64,000 bases of DNA from Aradus depressus (Eukaryota > Arthropoda > Insecta > Hemiptera > Aradidae), in NCBI GenBank assembly GCA_963662175.1, contig OY759224.1, positions 20,283,489 through 20,347,488 on the forward strand. Reading direction: 5' to 3'. The notes under the pieces were generated by a model. That model was not told the DNA's origin. It was given only the letters and a program-made list of their open reading frames with translations, and made no database searches. This document shows, piece by piece, positions 10,336 to 21,088 of the stretch (the stretch's first letter is position 1; each line of letters starts with the position of its first letter). The translations under genes and the position numbers were made by a program.

Positions 10336-10861
10336 CTAGCAGTAATACCCGGCTTTGCCCGGGGAATTTTAACTTTTCTCCCAATATCTCCTATAAGGCA
10401 ATTCAGTTCCTCGACAGTACATTCATGATCTTATAATTTTCAATTATTCATACGGAATAAGGCTTATAGTCCTTCAACTGTAGTAACGCTAGCTTTGGAG
10501 CTAAAACTAATTTATTCAAAAAGATTTCTCATTAATCGTTGCAATTGTTTTCGAGTTACAAAGATTGCGTGAGTGGATGCTGGGATGGACCAGGGGTTGA
10601 TTAAAAAATAGACCTTAACCTTCCGGTAGATAAAACTTATCTATTCAAAAAGATTCCTCATTAATCATTGCAGTGGTTTTTGAGTTACAAAGATTGCGTG
10701 GGTGGATGCTGGGATGGACCAGATATTGAGGTACTAATACGCCTATAACCTTCCTCAGACGATGACGAACAAATAAAAAAAAAAAATTAATCAAATCCAT
10801 GAAGCCGTTCGTGAGTTATAGCGGTACAACGCACAGACATTTTCAGCTTTATATATATAAT
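10336..10861 (-). mobile_element. Non-autonomous Helitron, copy 2 (inverted)
   Basis: The plus strand shows CTAGCAGTAATACCCGGC at the left, i.e. the Helitron 3' end on the minus strand with its hairpin, and ...GACATTTTCAGCTTTATATATA at the right, the 5' end. The 5' TC has become TT. Inside, the GCATCCACCCACGCAATCTT-type blocks are repeated. It is inverted relative to copy 1, with the 24-bp array between them. Confidence 0.85.
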
Positions 10862-11721
10862 ATATATTATATAATTCTATATATGTATATTTACAAAATA
10901 TAAAAAATAGTAAAAAATAAATAAAAAGATAAAATTAAATAAAATTAAGATAAAGTAAAAAAAATATCAAGAGAAATAAAATAAATTAGTATATAATAAA
11001 TAATGATTAAAACGTAGTTTCGACAGTCCTTAGAGAGGATATCTGGGGAACTGACAAAAAAACAAAAATGAAAGCTATGTATCAAATAATGTTTTTGAAT
11101 ATGAAACACAATTTTTTTATTATGGTTATTATATTATGTTTGAACAATGATATGCATTTCAGAAACTGTAGCCTCTTTTTAAAGCCTTACTTGAGTCTAA
11201 TAGAATTCGAAAGACGAGTAACCACATGACTCCCTCGGGTGTGAAAGACACAATTTGATTGGCTCAAACATTTTGCAAATTGACAAGGATATTGAATTAC
11301 CGGTTAGAATCGATAGAAAGGTATGAGCTATCAATTGAAGGAGCTGATCAACTATGCATTGAATGTTACCAACATAGCTTTCACAGGAAATGCGGTCATA
11401 TAAATGAATCAAATTGTGTATAATAATGAATCGTATTATGATCTATGTCATTCAGTCAATCATATTATGAACATTTTATGATTAATTAATCTATAAAAAG
11501 AAAATTAACGATTCGTTAATTTTCCCCACTAATCTGCCGTACTTTCTCATCGACCACTTAAACGCCAATGGCCTAGAGACCTCCTTAATAGCAACAGTGA
11601 AAGTCACTAATTATGAATGAGAGGAGTCTAGGAAGTGTCACCATTGGGTGATATAGTAAATATCTATTTGTAAATTCCGATCATGAATTCGAATTTGTCA
11701 ACAAGTTTAGTTATCTAGGAT
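10862..11721. other. AT-rich stretch, no gene seen
   Basis: TA- and A-rich to about 10,990, then unique-looking sequence. A 71-codon minus-strand frame near 11,200-11,410 has no recognisable motif and is not called as a gene. Confidence 0.5.
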
Positions 11722-11792
11722 AGCGGTCTTAAACGAGTACCGGACGTCGTACAGGCTCGGGACCATCGCTTAACGTTCCATCCAAAAGACGA
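11722..11792 (-). mobile_element. SINE-A fragment
   Basis: Minus-strand piece of the SINE-A middle region: TCTTTTGGATGGAACGTTAAG, CGATGGTCCCGAGCCTGTACG, then GAGTACC-type sequence on the plus strand. About 70 bp remain. Confidence 0.75.
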
Positions 11793-12208
11793 AGGTAAAA
11801 GTAAAGAAACCTAAAGTTACCCATACAAATACAGGAAATCCTCAAGGAAAAGGCCTTTGGGTCCACTTCTTTCAATTTTCGTGTACGCGGCCTCCTTTCT
11901 ATTTCTAGTGTTTTGAACTCACTTGCCACAACCAAGGTTCATTCTCGTACATATGTATAAATTATGTTCTGAGACAGGTAAAATCCGGCCTAAAGGAGGA
12001 AAAAAAATTGATTTTTGTTCGGAATTTTCTGTCTTTCCCATCCATCACGGCTTCAAGGGACGGCGCCATACACGTTGGGGAGTCCAAACCTTGAGGAAAT
12101 CCCGCTCGTGTAGCTTTAGCTTTAAGGTTAGTAGGCAAGCTCCATCATTGTTTAAAATAAAGTAATTCTGAAATAAAATTGAATATCTTGAAAATCCATA
12201 GGTGTCAT

Positions 12209-12645
12209 CCTCATGAGTAGGGGGAAAAGGAGCCTTTTGGGACATTGGCTAGTGAGCAAGATGGCGGCCATCTTTCCCCCTCGCTTCCCCCCACCTTATC
12301 CCCTTTCCTACCTACAACACGGCTCCGCTTTTATTCATTTCATTCACATTTTCTTGATCAGATCCTCATGACAAAATGTTGGTGATCTCTGAGACCATAC
12401 TGATACTCATCTAAATGAGTAGAAACAATATATAATTTGAATTAAAAAAAAATAGTTTCATATCTGCGGTAGATGTTAATGGGATAGTAAAATAATATGT
12501 CTATGAATATAGGTATAGGGGGTGATGATAGGGGAGGTTTGCGAAATGGGGATGAAATGAAGGTGTGGCATGAGGTGGAATGGATGGCCGCCATCTTACT
12601 TCTAATCCAATGTCGCAAAATGCTCTTTTTCCCCCTACTCTCATG
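12209..12645. mobile_element. Terminal-inverted-repeat element (MITE-like)
   Basis: The left end TCATGAGTAGGGGGAAAAGG...GACATTGG...AAGATGGCGGCCATC is the inverted counterpart of the right end GATGGCCGCCATCTTA...CCAATGTC...TTTTTCCCCCTACTCTCATGA, giving arms of about 65 bp. No transposase remains. Target duplication could not be assigned, so the superfamily is open. Confidence 0.7.
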
Positions 12646-12839
12646 AATTTCTGAATACACACAAAATAGAAAAATAAATAAAAGTAAGATGAATAGGCCC
12701 AATGTTACTGAACTAAATTATTTATTGAGTTGGAAACTGCTCAAATTTTCCTAAGAGCACTGACAGACCTACGGGAAAGTGCTGCTATTATACCATACAA
12801 TTATTGTACGAAAACCGTTTTATTATTCTCTGTACTCTA

Positions 12840-13145
12840 AGATTGGCTCGACAAAGATCAATTAGCCAGAGAGGAGAAGCCGTGATCTTCTAAACATAAG
12901 CAGAATGAACCTAAGAACTACGACAGAGCTAATCATAGGACACTGTCATATAACAAACACATACACAATATGGAAATGTGGCGAGGAAAATGAAACTCCG
13001 GTTCATATTCTAAGCCAGTGTGAAATTGGTATAGAAAGCAAGAGATTTTACTGCTTCTAGTCTGCCATAACAGAACCGAGCCAAGCTATGGAGGGAAACT
13101 GCAGCAGAATTCTGGAGTTTATTAAAGATACAGGGCTGCGGTAAG
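12840..13145 (+). pseudogene. Non-LTR retrotransposon 3' coding remnant
   Basis: In conceptual translation it gives ...KCGEENETPVHILSQCE, the Cys-rich C-terminal motif (C-G-E-E-x-E-T-x-x-H-I-L-x-x-C) of Jockey/R1-type ORF2 proteins, and near its end ILEFIKDTGLR then stop. The frame is broken by stops and shifts. The tail resembles the remnant at 35,140-35,580, which ends ILRFIKETGRLST, so both likely come from one family. Confidence 0.65.
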
Positions 13146-13348
13146 GGCCAACACAGGACACACAATAGGCCTACTCTGGCCGCGATAATAAAAAGATGTG
13201 TGTGCAGTTAGTACACAAGTTTGAAGTGTAACTTCCGTACCTGACTCTTCTAGTTTTAGTTTCTTTTTGTGCTAATAGACTATATTTTATTTGAACTATT
13301 TTTAATTAACATTGGTAAAAAAATAGTTTAAACAACTAACATTGATAA

Positions 13349-13690
13349 AGGGCGCCGGTAGTTCAGTGGTATGGGTGCTTGCCTTCTGAGCCCAAGAACG
13401 TGGGTAATAAACCCAACCGAGGCCCTTAGTTTATTCTATCTGGGAGGTAAAATAAACTTAAGAACGCCGTCCTTCGGATGGGACGTTAAGCGATGGTCCC
13501 GAGCCTGTACGATGCCAGCTACTTGTTGAAAACCCCTACCCTAAGTGAATAAAAATTCAGGGTAGACAAAATTTAGACCTCCCACAGTAGAATCGGGCTC
13601 ATGTCCACCAGAGTGACAAAAGAGCGCTCTGGTAGTAGGCGATATGACCTCTTAGTTAAAGCCCGGGCATGAGTCATCATAGAACCTAAG
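13349..13690 (+). mobile_element. SINE-A copy, degraded tail
   Basis: Full head (GGGCGCCGGTAGTTCAGTGG) and body. The B-box-like element has decayed to GTGGGTAATAAACCC. The tail has shrunk to GAACCTAAG, suggesting an older copy. Confidence 0.9.
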
Positions 13691-13882
13691 TTAATTTATA
13701 TCATATTAATAATAATAGGCAATATCTATAAGTTAAAATTAGTGTAACCCTAACTGTAAACAAAAATTATCAACATATTATATGTTTAAAAATTTAGGCT
13801 GAATCCAAATTGAGAAAAATTATTGTAAAATTGTTTTCGGAATTGTAAAATAGAATAAAGGTTATAAAACAAAAATCAAGTT

Positions 13883-14253
13883 CAGTAGAACCTCGATTAA
13901 CCGTGTCTCGATTAACCATGGTGTGTAAGCTGTAAGTATAGGTTCCTAGAAAGGCTCTAAAGAAGAAAACATTCAGACAAGTCAAGCGATGGAAGCAGTT
14001 GATGTCCTCCTGAACTTCTGCGCTCAGGAAAATTTTGACTTTGAGAAAAATTTGAACTGAAATAAGGAGAATCATTTCAAATCGCAAAATACAAAGAAGG
14101 ATTACTTCATATTTCAAGCCCTGATAACGTTATAACATGACAATGTACACACATATGTAATTCGTTAAATGAAAAGTGTCTCGATTAACCGTGGTTTTCA
14201 TTTATCCGTGCGACCTCTTCCCCCAATTACTTCGGATAATCGAGGTTCCACTG
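13883..14253. mobile_element. pogo/Tigger-type MITE
   Basis: The termini CAGTAGAACCTCGATTAACCG and, inverted at the right, CAGTGGAACCTCGATTATCCG match the ends typical of pogo/Tigger elements. TA follows the right end; the left TA appears mutated to TT. The interior, read on the plus strand, has weak similarity to a transposase C-terminus and is full of stops. Non-autonomous and internally deleted. Confidence 0.75.
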
Positions 14254-15118
14254 TACTTACCATTTTTATCTTCATTTTCACTTGTTTTTGTTTTTTTCGT
14301 TATATTGTGTACATTTTATGCGATACACAATAAGTACACTTATACGAAATTAAGCGTAAATTTAAAGCGTTGCACACTCAAAAATAAACTGCATTAATAC
14401 AAATAAACAAGCGAAAGGTGCGCACAAGTACGCGCAGTCTGCTCAATGAGCGTCAGGAATGTTACAATTTTTCGTTTATGTTTTGAAGAGGAAAAACGCG
14501 GCATTTACCTCAAAACGCCCTGCTATAACTATGTAACGAAGTTACACTTCAAAAAAAAAAGATTGGCTCATTTGTGTTACTGGTTTGTTTTTCAAATGGC
14601 TCTCTTCCCCCCGTTCTGTGAGGACAGGAGGCTGACTTAGGTCAGGTCTATTGCTGTCCAACTACAGAGGAGCCTTATATACCCAGATTAACTGGGCCAG
14701 TGACTCGACAGACAGTTAGTAGGGTCGGAACCCCAGGGAGAGCTGTAAAGAAAATAGCCCACCAAGGTTGGTATGCATTGGAACCAAAGTCCCCAAGAGG
14801 CCAATCACCAGACACACTGGGACATGGCGATCCAATGTCTGCCTTTCATGGTCTCCAGGAGTGAACCAATTACACAGGAAAGGCTGATCGTTCAGACATA
14901 AACATCACTTTTATTGAACAAAGAACATACAGAAAAATCGGTAAATCACCGACAATGTACTTCCCAGCACGAATTAAGTTTTTGCACTCCTTCTCAAACT
15001 ATATTAAATTTCAAGTCGAAAATTACGTCGACAATTGTTTAGTCTTTCTTTCTTCGGACCGATTTGGCTGAAAATTAAAGTGCGTTCCTTATGGAATTCT
15101 GGAAGAGAGTCCTGGAAG
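14254..15118. other. Unannotated stretch
   Basis: No gene recognised. GACCGATTTGGCTGAAAAT at about 15,057 is a tail block shared with Repeat X copies. The rest looks unique. Confidence 0.5.
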
Positions 15119-15182
15119 CGGTCCTGAGCCTGTACTATGTCAGGCACTCCTTAAAGAACCCCTTAGGTAAACCTGGGACTCT
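15119..15182 (+). mobile_element. SINE-A fragment
   Basis: Short internal fragment: GGTCCTGAGCCTGTACTATG, TCAGGCACTCCTTAAAGA and CCTTAGGTAAA. The rest of the repeat is missing. Confidence 0.55.
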
Positions 15183-15389
15183 CACTGTCCCCGAACAACG
15201 CCAATGCATAACTATATTAGACAATAATTGTCTGCTAAAATTATTGTAAAAACATGGTTGGTTTAAATAAGTCTTGCCATGGGCCACTACAGATATATAT
15301 ATATTTTTTTTCTCTTATAATAACTTTATTAAACTTATGTAGAAATATAAGTAGCAAAATAGTTGAGAAATCGGAAATATTGAACTGGT

Positions 15390-16205
15390 GGTGTTATTTA
15401 TATAAAGACAGTTGTGTTAGTTATATAAAAACGTATTACAACTTCTAAGATGAGAAACGTGGACATATTGGACTGTGGTTTTAGTTATAGGTTAGGTTTA
15501 GGTTAGGTTTTATGACTCATGCCCGGGCTTTAACTACGAGGTCATATCGCCTACTACCAGAGTGCTCTTTCGTCACTCTGGTGGACATGAGCCCGACTCT
15601 ATTGTGGGAGTCCTAAATGTTGCCTTCCCTAAATTTTTATTCATCTAGGGCAGGGCACCATCGCTTAACGTCCCATCCGAAGGACGGCATGCTTAGGTTT
15701 ATTTTACCTCCCAGATAAAATAAACTAAGGGCCTCGGCCGGGTTTCGAAACCACGTTCTTGAGCTCAGAAAACAAGCACGCATACCACTGAGCTACCGGC
15801 GCCCTCGGTTTTAGTTATATAAAGACAGTTGTGTGTTATTTATATTAAGACAGTTTTCTTACAACTTCGAAGTTGAGAAACGCTGGTATATTGGATAGTT
15901 GTGTGAAGTTATATAAAGCCAGTTGTATTAGTTATATAAAGACAGTTGTGTTAGTTATATAAAGACAGTTGTGTTAGTGATATAAAGACCTTTCTCTCAC
16001 AACTTCTAAGTCCAGAAACGCGGACATATTGGACCGTTGTGTTAGTTTTATTAAAACAGTTGTGTGTTAGTTATATAGAGAGAGTTTTGTTGCAACTTCG
16101 ATGTTGAGAAACGCATATTGGACAGTTGTGTTAGTTATATAAAAACAGTTGTGTTAGTTATATAAAGACAGCTGTGTTAGTTATATAAAAACAGTTTCTC
16201 CTCAC
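15390..16205 (+). repeat. 23-bp minisatellite with longer interspersed unit
   Basis: Many copies of AGTTGTGTTAGTTATATAAAGAC and near variants, spaced with a longer block ACAACTTC(T/G)AAG...GAGAAACG..GACATATTGGAC. A SINE-A copy interrupts it at 15,488-15,805. The reverse complement of the array lies at 17,030-17,270. Confidence 0.85.
15488..15805 (-). mobile_element. SINE-A copy, minus strand, with target duplication
   Basis: Complete on the minus strand, from GGGCGCCGGTAGCTCAGTGG (right end) to a tail of three CCTAA-type units (left end). GGTTTTAGTTATA flanks both sides, a 13-bp target-site duplication within the minisatellite. This supports insertion by LINE-type target-primed reverse transcription. 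The middle lacks part of the GAGCCTGTACGATG block. Confidence 0.92.
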
Positions 16206-16621
16206 AATTTCCTTTTGGATTAAGCGAGCACTTAAATTAAATAATTATATATGTATGTACTTAAATATTTTTAAGTGAAATAAAAAAAAAAAAATACTAT
16301 GCTTCAACTTATAAAAGAAAGAGAAAATTCAGGGGTTAAAGTTAGTAAGGAAGGAAGAAGGGATGTTTTTTGGTGTTGTCAGCTAGGTCGGGCGGGGATA
16401 ACGATCCTTGACACTCTAATGAGACATAACGGATCTGGTAGACTAATGACCGCAGCGACTCTTTCAGGGCTTTACGAACTTCAACAGGCCTTCACCTCTC
16501 TCTAACTCAAATTGTACTTCACCAGATCAAGTAACTGATGAGGGACGGTGTACTTATCTGAACAAGAACGATTGGGACTTCCCCACTCCATCAAGACAGA
16601 GACTTCTTCACTACTTGAGAG
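16206..16621. other. Unannotated stretch
   Basis: Between the two oppositely oriented minisatellite arms. A 68-codon frame at 16,299-16,505 shows no known motif. I see nothing else. Confidence 0.5.
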
Positions 16622-16966
16622 AGGGAGCCGGTAGCTCAATGGTATGCGTGCTTGTCTTCTGAGCTCAAGGTAGTGGGTTCGAAACCCGGCCGAGGCCCTT
16701 TAGTATAGTTTATCTGGGAAGTAAAATAAACTTAAGCACGCCGTCCTTCGGATAGGACGTTAAGCGATGGTCACGAGCCTGTACGATGCCAGCTACTTGT
16801 TAAAGACCCCTATCCTAGGTGAATAAAAATTCAAGGTAGGCAAAATTTAGAACTCCCACAGTAGAGTCGGGCTCATGTCCACCAGAGTGACGAAAGAGCG
16901 CTCTGGTAGTAGGCGATATCACCTCGTAGTTAAAGCCCGGGCATGAGTCATAAAACCTAAACCTTA
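16622..16966 (+). mobile_element. SINE-A copy, with target duplication
   Basis: Complete head to tail. The B-box-like element is GGGTTCGAAACCC. ACTACTTGAGAG precedes the element and recurs after its tail (ACTACTTGAGAG at about 16,968), a 12-bp target-site duplication. The tail is short (ACCTAAACC). Confidence 0.93.
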
Positions 16967-17029
16967 ACTACTTGAGAGTTAATCAATAATACTATTTTCA
17001 AATAGTATATACTTAATGACTTTATATAA

Positions 17030-17270
17030 CTAAAACAACTATCTTCATATAACTAACACTACAGTCCAATATGTCCACGTTTCTCAGCTTAGAAGTTAGA
17101 ATACGTCTTTATATAACTAACACAACTGTCTTTATATAACTAACAGACGTGTCTTTATACAACTAACACACAACTGTCTTTATGTAACTAACACAATTGT
17201 TCAATATGTCCGCGTTTCTCAACTTATGGGTTGTAACACAACTGTAACTAACACAAAATCTCGCACATTG
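17030..17270 (-). repeat. Inverted copy of the 23-bp minisatellite
   Basis: GTCTTTATATAACTAACACAA repeats plus ATGTCC(A/G)CGTTTCTCA blocks are the reverse complement of 15,390-16,205. Together they make a large imperfect palindrome around a 0.8-kb centre. Confidence 0.85.
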
Positions 17271-17345
17271 GAACTTGACGAAGGGACGTAAGAACGTCCC
17301 GAAATATCGTTGTGATAAACCGTGTGACTTCCGGAAGAGTCTTAA
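17271..17345 (+). repeat. Hammerhead-like module, family c
   Basis: Contains TTGACGAA, the perfect stem GGGACG/CGTCCC with loop TAAGAA, GAAATATCGTTGTGATAAA and then ACTTCCGG. A reversed, slightly diverged copy is at 37,195-37,275, where the first part is CTGATGAA. The order of parts matches the other families. Confidence 0.5.
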
Positions 17346-17851
17346 AAAATGTATCTACTTATTATAAATGTATCTATTTATTTATTAATATTAATATCTC
17401 TGTACAAATATTTTTAGTATTTATTTATTAATTATTTTATTCATAAATTAAAACGGTAAAGAAATAATAATTTCCAAATTTCCAGATATTATTATAAGGA
17501 ATATGGTGAAACTATGCAAAAAAATAAAACGGTGCTGTCTGCCTGTCTAGATCATAAGGGTGGGTTTTAGACCAAAAAACGAACATGTTCTTGACGTATT
17601 ATTAATCTTGTCTAGTCGTTGCTTGACAAGACCAAAGTGGGGTATTATGATACAGGCACTGTCCACATTAAACCTTCAACATTTTTTAATACTTGCGGAA
17701 TTTCTGATATTTTTTGGATTTACTTTTTTGATTTTTTAAGACTAGCTGATTGGTTCTTGAACAAATCGGTAAATTGAGTTTAGCGGAAGAGCGAAAACTT
17801 AGTGCATTAATTCGCGTGAGGGTAACTACGTTGTCAGTGTACTGACATTCA
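17346..17851. other. AT-rich stretch, no gene seen
   Basis: Low-complexity AT sequence to about 17,510, then unique-looking sequence. No coding signal. Confidence 0.5.
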
Positions 17852-18140
17852 TAAGCGCCGGTAGCCGAGAGGCAGCGTATTCGCTTACTGAGCTCAAGAT
17901 CGCGGGTTCGAAAGTCGGCCGAGACCTTTACGTATCTTTAAATGGGAGGTGAAAAAACTTTTAGCACACCGTCCTTCGGATGTGACGTTAAGCGATGGAC
18001 CCAATAAACCCAGATAGGCAAAATTTATGACTTTCATAGTAGAGTCGGGCTCATGTCCAACAGAGCGAAAAAAGAGCGCCCTGTTAGTAGGCGAAAGGAC
18101 CTCGTAGTTAAAGCCCGGGCATGAATCACAATAACTAACA
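17852..18140 (+). mobile_element. SINE-A, divergent subfamily
   Basis: The head AGCGCCGGTAGCCGAGAGGC and B-box-like GGGTTCGAAAG are followed by a body with many shared substitutions (GGTGAAAAAACTTTTAGCACACC, GATGTGACG, GAATCACAATAACTAAC) and no CCTAA tail. The copies at 53,200 and 61,418 share the CACNATAACTA end, so this is an older subfamily rather than random decay alone. Confidence 0.85.
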
Positions 18141-18292
18141 GGTTCTTTGATTAAAAATAAATAGATTTGAATGAGCCTGTATACAGTCTGAGTCACAATA
18201 ACTACTAACGTTGGTTCAACGACTTTATCTCGTTCGTCAATTTTACGACTACTCCCCACATTCCCCTTGACTCGCAGCAAGGAGTAATTTTG

Positions 18293-18765
18293 TCCTTGCC
18301 TTATATTATCGAAGTCCATATTATCCTAGTCTATATTATCCAAGTCCATCATATTACTCAAGTTCATATTATCCAAGTCCATATTACCCAAGTCCATGTT
18401 ACTGATGTCCATATTACCCAAGTTCATATTACCCAATTCCATATTATTCAAAACCATATGATCCAAGTCCATATTATCCAAGTCCATATTACCCAAGTCC
18501 ATGTTACTGATGTCCATATTACCCAAGTTCATATTACCCAATTCCATATTATTCAAAACCATATGATCCAAGTCCATATTATCCAAGTCCATATTACCCA
18601 AGTCCATGTTACTGATGTCCATATTACCAAGTTCATATTATGCAATTCCATATTATCCAATTCCATATTACCCAATTCCATATTACCCAATTCCATATTA
18701 CCCAATTCCATATTATCCAAGTCCATATTATCCTATTATCCTAGTCCATATTATCCAAGTCCCTT
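18293..18765. repeat. 15-bp minisatellite with 105-bp higher-order unit
   Basis: Tandem units of the form TCCATATTACCCAAG. Seven variant units recur as a block of 105 bp twice in full (around 18,395-18,605). As 15 is a multiple of three, long frames of pentapeptide repeats stay open on both strands; I do not regard them as genes. Confidence 0.95.
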
Positions 18766-19262
18766 CCTCTAAGGTTCCTGTATCTACTGCGAACTACGCC
18801 CTGTAAATTTTTGTTCTTGATGAAAAGATTAAAGATATTTATATATAAGTTTCATGAATGAGGTTTACATAGGAAATTGAAGACGGGGTTTTAGGGAAAG
18901 TTAAATGGGAAAGTTTGTTTATGTTTCAAAATTAGACTGGTTTCTCGTATCGCCATTTCGGAAGAGAACAGTAAACTACTTTATTCTTGAACCTTCTATA
19001 ATGTTCTTAGCCATCTTGGTCCTAAACCTTATTCACTTGTTCTAGTTGAGTCTTCATTTTCCTCAAATTGACAATTTCAACTGAGATTCAGATAGGACTG
19101 GATGTTGAAATGTATGTTCGGCAGAGGTTGATGTACATTCCACTTATCATAAGTAATATTATAGAATGCAATAATTGATATATTTACACATTTATAACTG
19201 CAATGAAGATTTTTTCCTTCAGTATACCTTCAAAACAATTCTGCACTTTCTTCATATTCTAT
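18766..19262. other. Unannotated stretch
   Basis: No gene, element end or repeat recognised. Confidence 0.5.
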
Positions 19263-19455
19263 GAGACGTTAAGCGATGGTTCCGAGCCTGTACCATGTCA
19301 GGTACTCGTTAAAGACTCCTACCCTGGGTGAATAAAAATTTAGGACAGATAAAATTTAGGATTCCCATAATAGAGTCACCAGATTGACAAAAGAGCGCTC
19401 TGGTAGTGGGCGATTTGACCTTGTAGTTAAAAACTCGGGCATGAGTCATAATAAC
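19263..19455 (+). mobile_element. SINE-A copy, 5' truncated
   Basis: Starts in GACGTTAAGCGATGG and runs to GGGCATGAGTCATAATAAC. It lies immediately left of the DNA transposon starting at 19,462. Confidence 0.85.
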
Positions 19456-19752
19456 AATGTAGAGCCGGTATATCTTGGCCCTTCGGGGGGATGTGGCCAG
19501 ATCGCTTGGAGGGGGGAAACGGGAGGAGATAGCCAATAGGAATCCATGAAAACAACCCGGTAACCATGGGAACGTCTCCCTGTTGCCATTTGTTTCCGTA
19601 AGCAATTCCGTAAGGACTAAGGTTAGATTATACTCTCTGCCAATGCCGTTCACTTCATATTTTCATAGCGATTCTTTTGACACCCTATGTTTCTTTTAGT
19701 TTCTCAGTTTTTATTTGTTTTTATTACTGCTATATTCAATACAACTATTCCA

Positions 19753-19876
19753 CCGAAAAAACGGAATGTTTTGACATCCCAAACATGCGAGACAGTGCTG
19801 ACTGTGCGTAATTATTTTGATAAAGAAATGGACAATGGCGGACCTATTCTTCCATTGAATTGCGCCCTGAAGAGAT
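19753..19876 (+). pseudogene. Transposase N-terminal fragment
   Basis: Open stretch reading PPKKRNVLTSQTCETVLTVR then NYFDKE...NGGPILPLN. This resembles the N-terminal region of long IS630/Tc1-type transposases of arthropods, ahead of the helix-turn-helix. The DDE catalytic part is absent. Assignment rests on remembered family pattern and should be tested by profile search. Confidence 0.45.
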
Positions 19877-20374
19877 ATTTTATTAATCTATTTTTATTTT
19901 TTTTTTGTCTTTTATTTATAAAGAAGCAACTGTTGCTTGGGTGCAACAACCAGCATCTATGATGGTAAGTAGTGACATGTCTCTCTGTTTAAATTTTGAA
20001 AAGGTACAGTGAAGCGAATAGAGGTGTTGAAGAAACTTCCCGAGGGGAGTCGCTGCCTGTCTGGTCGGAGTTGCGCAGTAGTTGTTGCAACGAGGAAGAT
20101 GAGATCCAGCCTGGATTAACTGCAACTCTCTTTTCTTAACAATTTCTTTGTTAATAATACTTATCGTTTTTGTGTGTTCAATCATTTTAATTAAACTTTT
20201 ATTATTATTCTTTAAATTAAATCCTACAAATATTATTTTTTTCATAAGACGCATGGTTTGCGAGATATTTGCCTTATTAATTAACCAACTGTGACTATTT
20301 ACTCCACTCTAAGTGAATGTTCTCCTGAATACTACTGGTGAATATTTATATATTTTAATTTTCTTTCTTTTATT

Positions 20375-20575
20375 TACTTTCCCGGCCATGCGGGCTAGAT
20401 AGAGCATAGGGCTTTGGTCGCATGGTCTCACCATGGTTTGCGGGTTCGAATCCCCTCCCGGGGCCATGGATGTTGTAATAAATAAGTAGATAACACCGTT
20501 AAAAGAGACATGGCTAATATGCATGGTATATAAAAACAAAAAATAAAATAAATAAAAATAATAATTCCACATTGA
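20375..20575 (+). mobile_element. SINE-B copy (second tRNA-derived SINE)
   Basis: The head GGCCATGCGGGCTAGATAGAG, GGGCTTTGGTCGCATGGTCTC and B-box GGGTTCGAATCCC resembles a tRNA with its internal polymerase III promoter. Then come GGGGCCATGGATGTTGTAA, GACATGGCTAATATGCATGG and an A-rich tail. The copy at 63,700-63,915 (minus) shares all blocks. Confidence 0.8.
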
Positions 20576-20789
20576 AGAGCGAACTACGGGCCTTCTAGTT
20601 CAATATAATATTATAATTGCTTTTATAGGTGGAAGGTAAATTTCCCCTGTATTCATAGTTGAGCGGAAAGAAAAGGATTGTGGAGTTGCCTTGGAGTTTG
20701 GCAACGCCGCCACCTACTCCTTGAACGGGCCACACCCCCTGAAGGGCCAAGATATACCGGCGCTACCATAACTATTATATATTTGTGAA

Positions 20790-21075
20790 GAATGTTTACT
20801 TCCTCAGCTATACAAAGTACAGGGGAAGTTATGTAATCGCTCAAAAATTCGAAGCGGAGTTTTCACCGGAATTTCATGTTTTCCCACTTCTAGATTCCAA
20901 ATATGAACAAAAAAAATCTGTTTCTCTGTGCGTCTGTGAACACGAAAACTCCCGATAGAATGAATGTATCAACACGAAATTTTATATGTGAATCCAGAAC
21001 TCTTTAACGATGACACCTATTGATTTTCAGTCAAATCGACCAAAGGGAATGGGGGAACTAGAGGCAGGGCTTAAC
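20790..21075 (+). repeat. Repeat X copy, best preserved
   Basis: Reads ACTTCCTCAGCTATACAAAG, ACAGGGGAAGTTATGTAATCG, AAAATTCGAAG...GGAATTTCATGTTTTCC, GTCTGTGAACACGAAAACTC, AACACGAAATTTTATATGTG, AATCCAGAACTC and ATTGATTTTCAGTCAAATCG. Other copies: 9,521, 39,785 (split by the R1-like element), 47,290 (-), 49,340, 50,790, 60,400, 4,900 (-), 22,320 (-). Class unknown; no terminal repeats clearly visible. Confidence 0.75.
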
Positions 21076-21088
21076 AGAAAAACTCTAA

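Larger units (their letters stand above)
19462..20763. mobile_element. Tc1/IS630-type DNA transposon, decayed
   Basis: The left end GAGCCGGTATATCTTGGCCC and the right end, inverted GCGCCGGTATATCTTGGCCC, form terminal inverted repeats that continue for at least 35 bp. Both are flanked by TA (19,460-19,461 and 20,764-20,765), the target duplication expected of this superfamily. A short piece of transposase frame remains inside. A SINE-B copy has inserted at 20,375-20,575. Confidence 0.7.

Noticed and set aside
18290..18806. Open frames with pentapeptide repeats in the 15-bp array
   Set aside because: Same artefact: frames are open on both strands from repeat periodicity.
20390..20470. SINE-B head as a tRNA gene
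   Set aside because: Same head recurs at 63,830 with an identical downstream body and A-tail, so it is a SINE.
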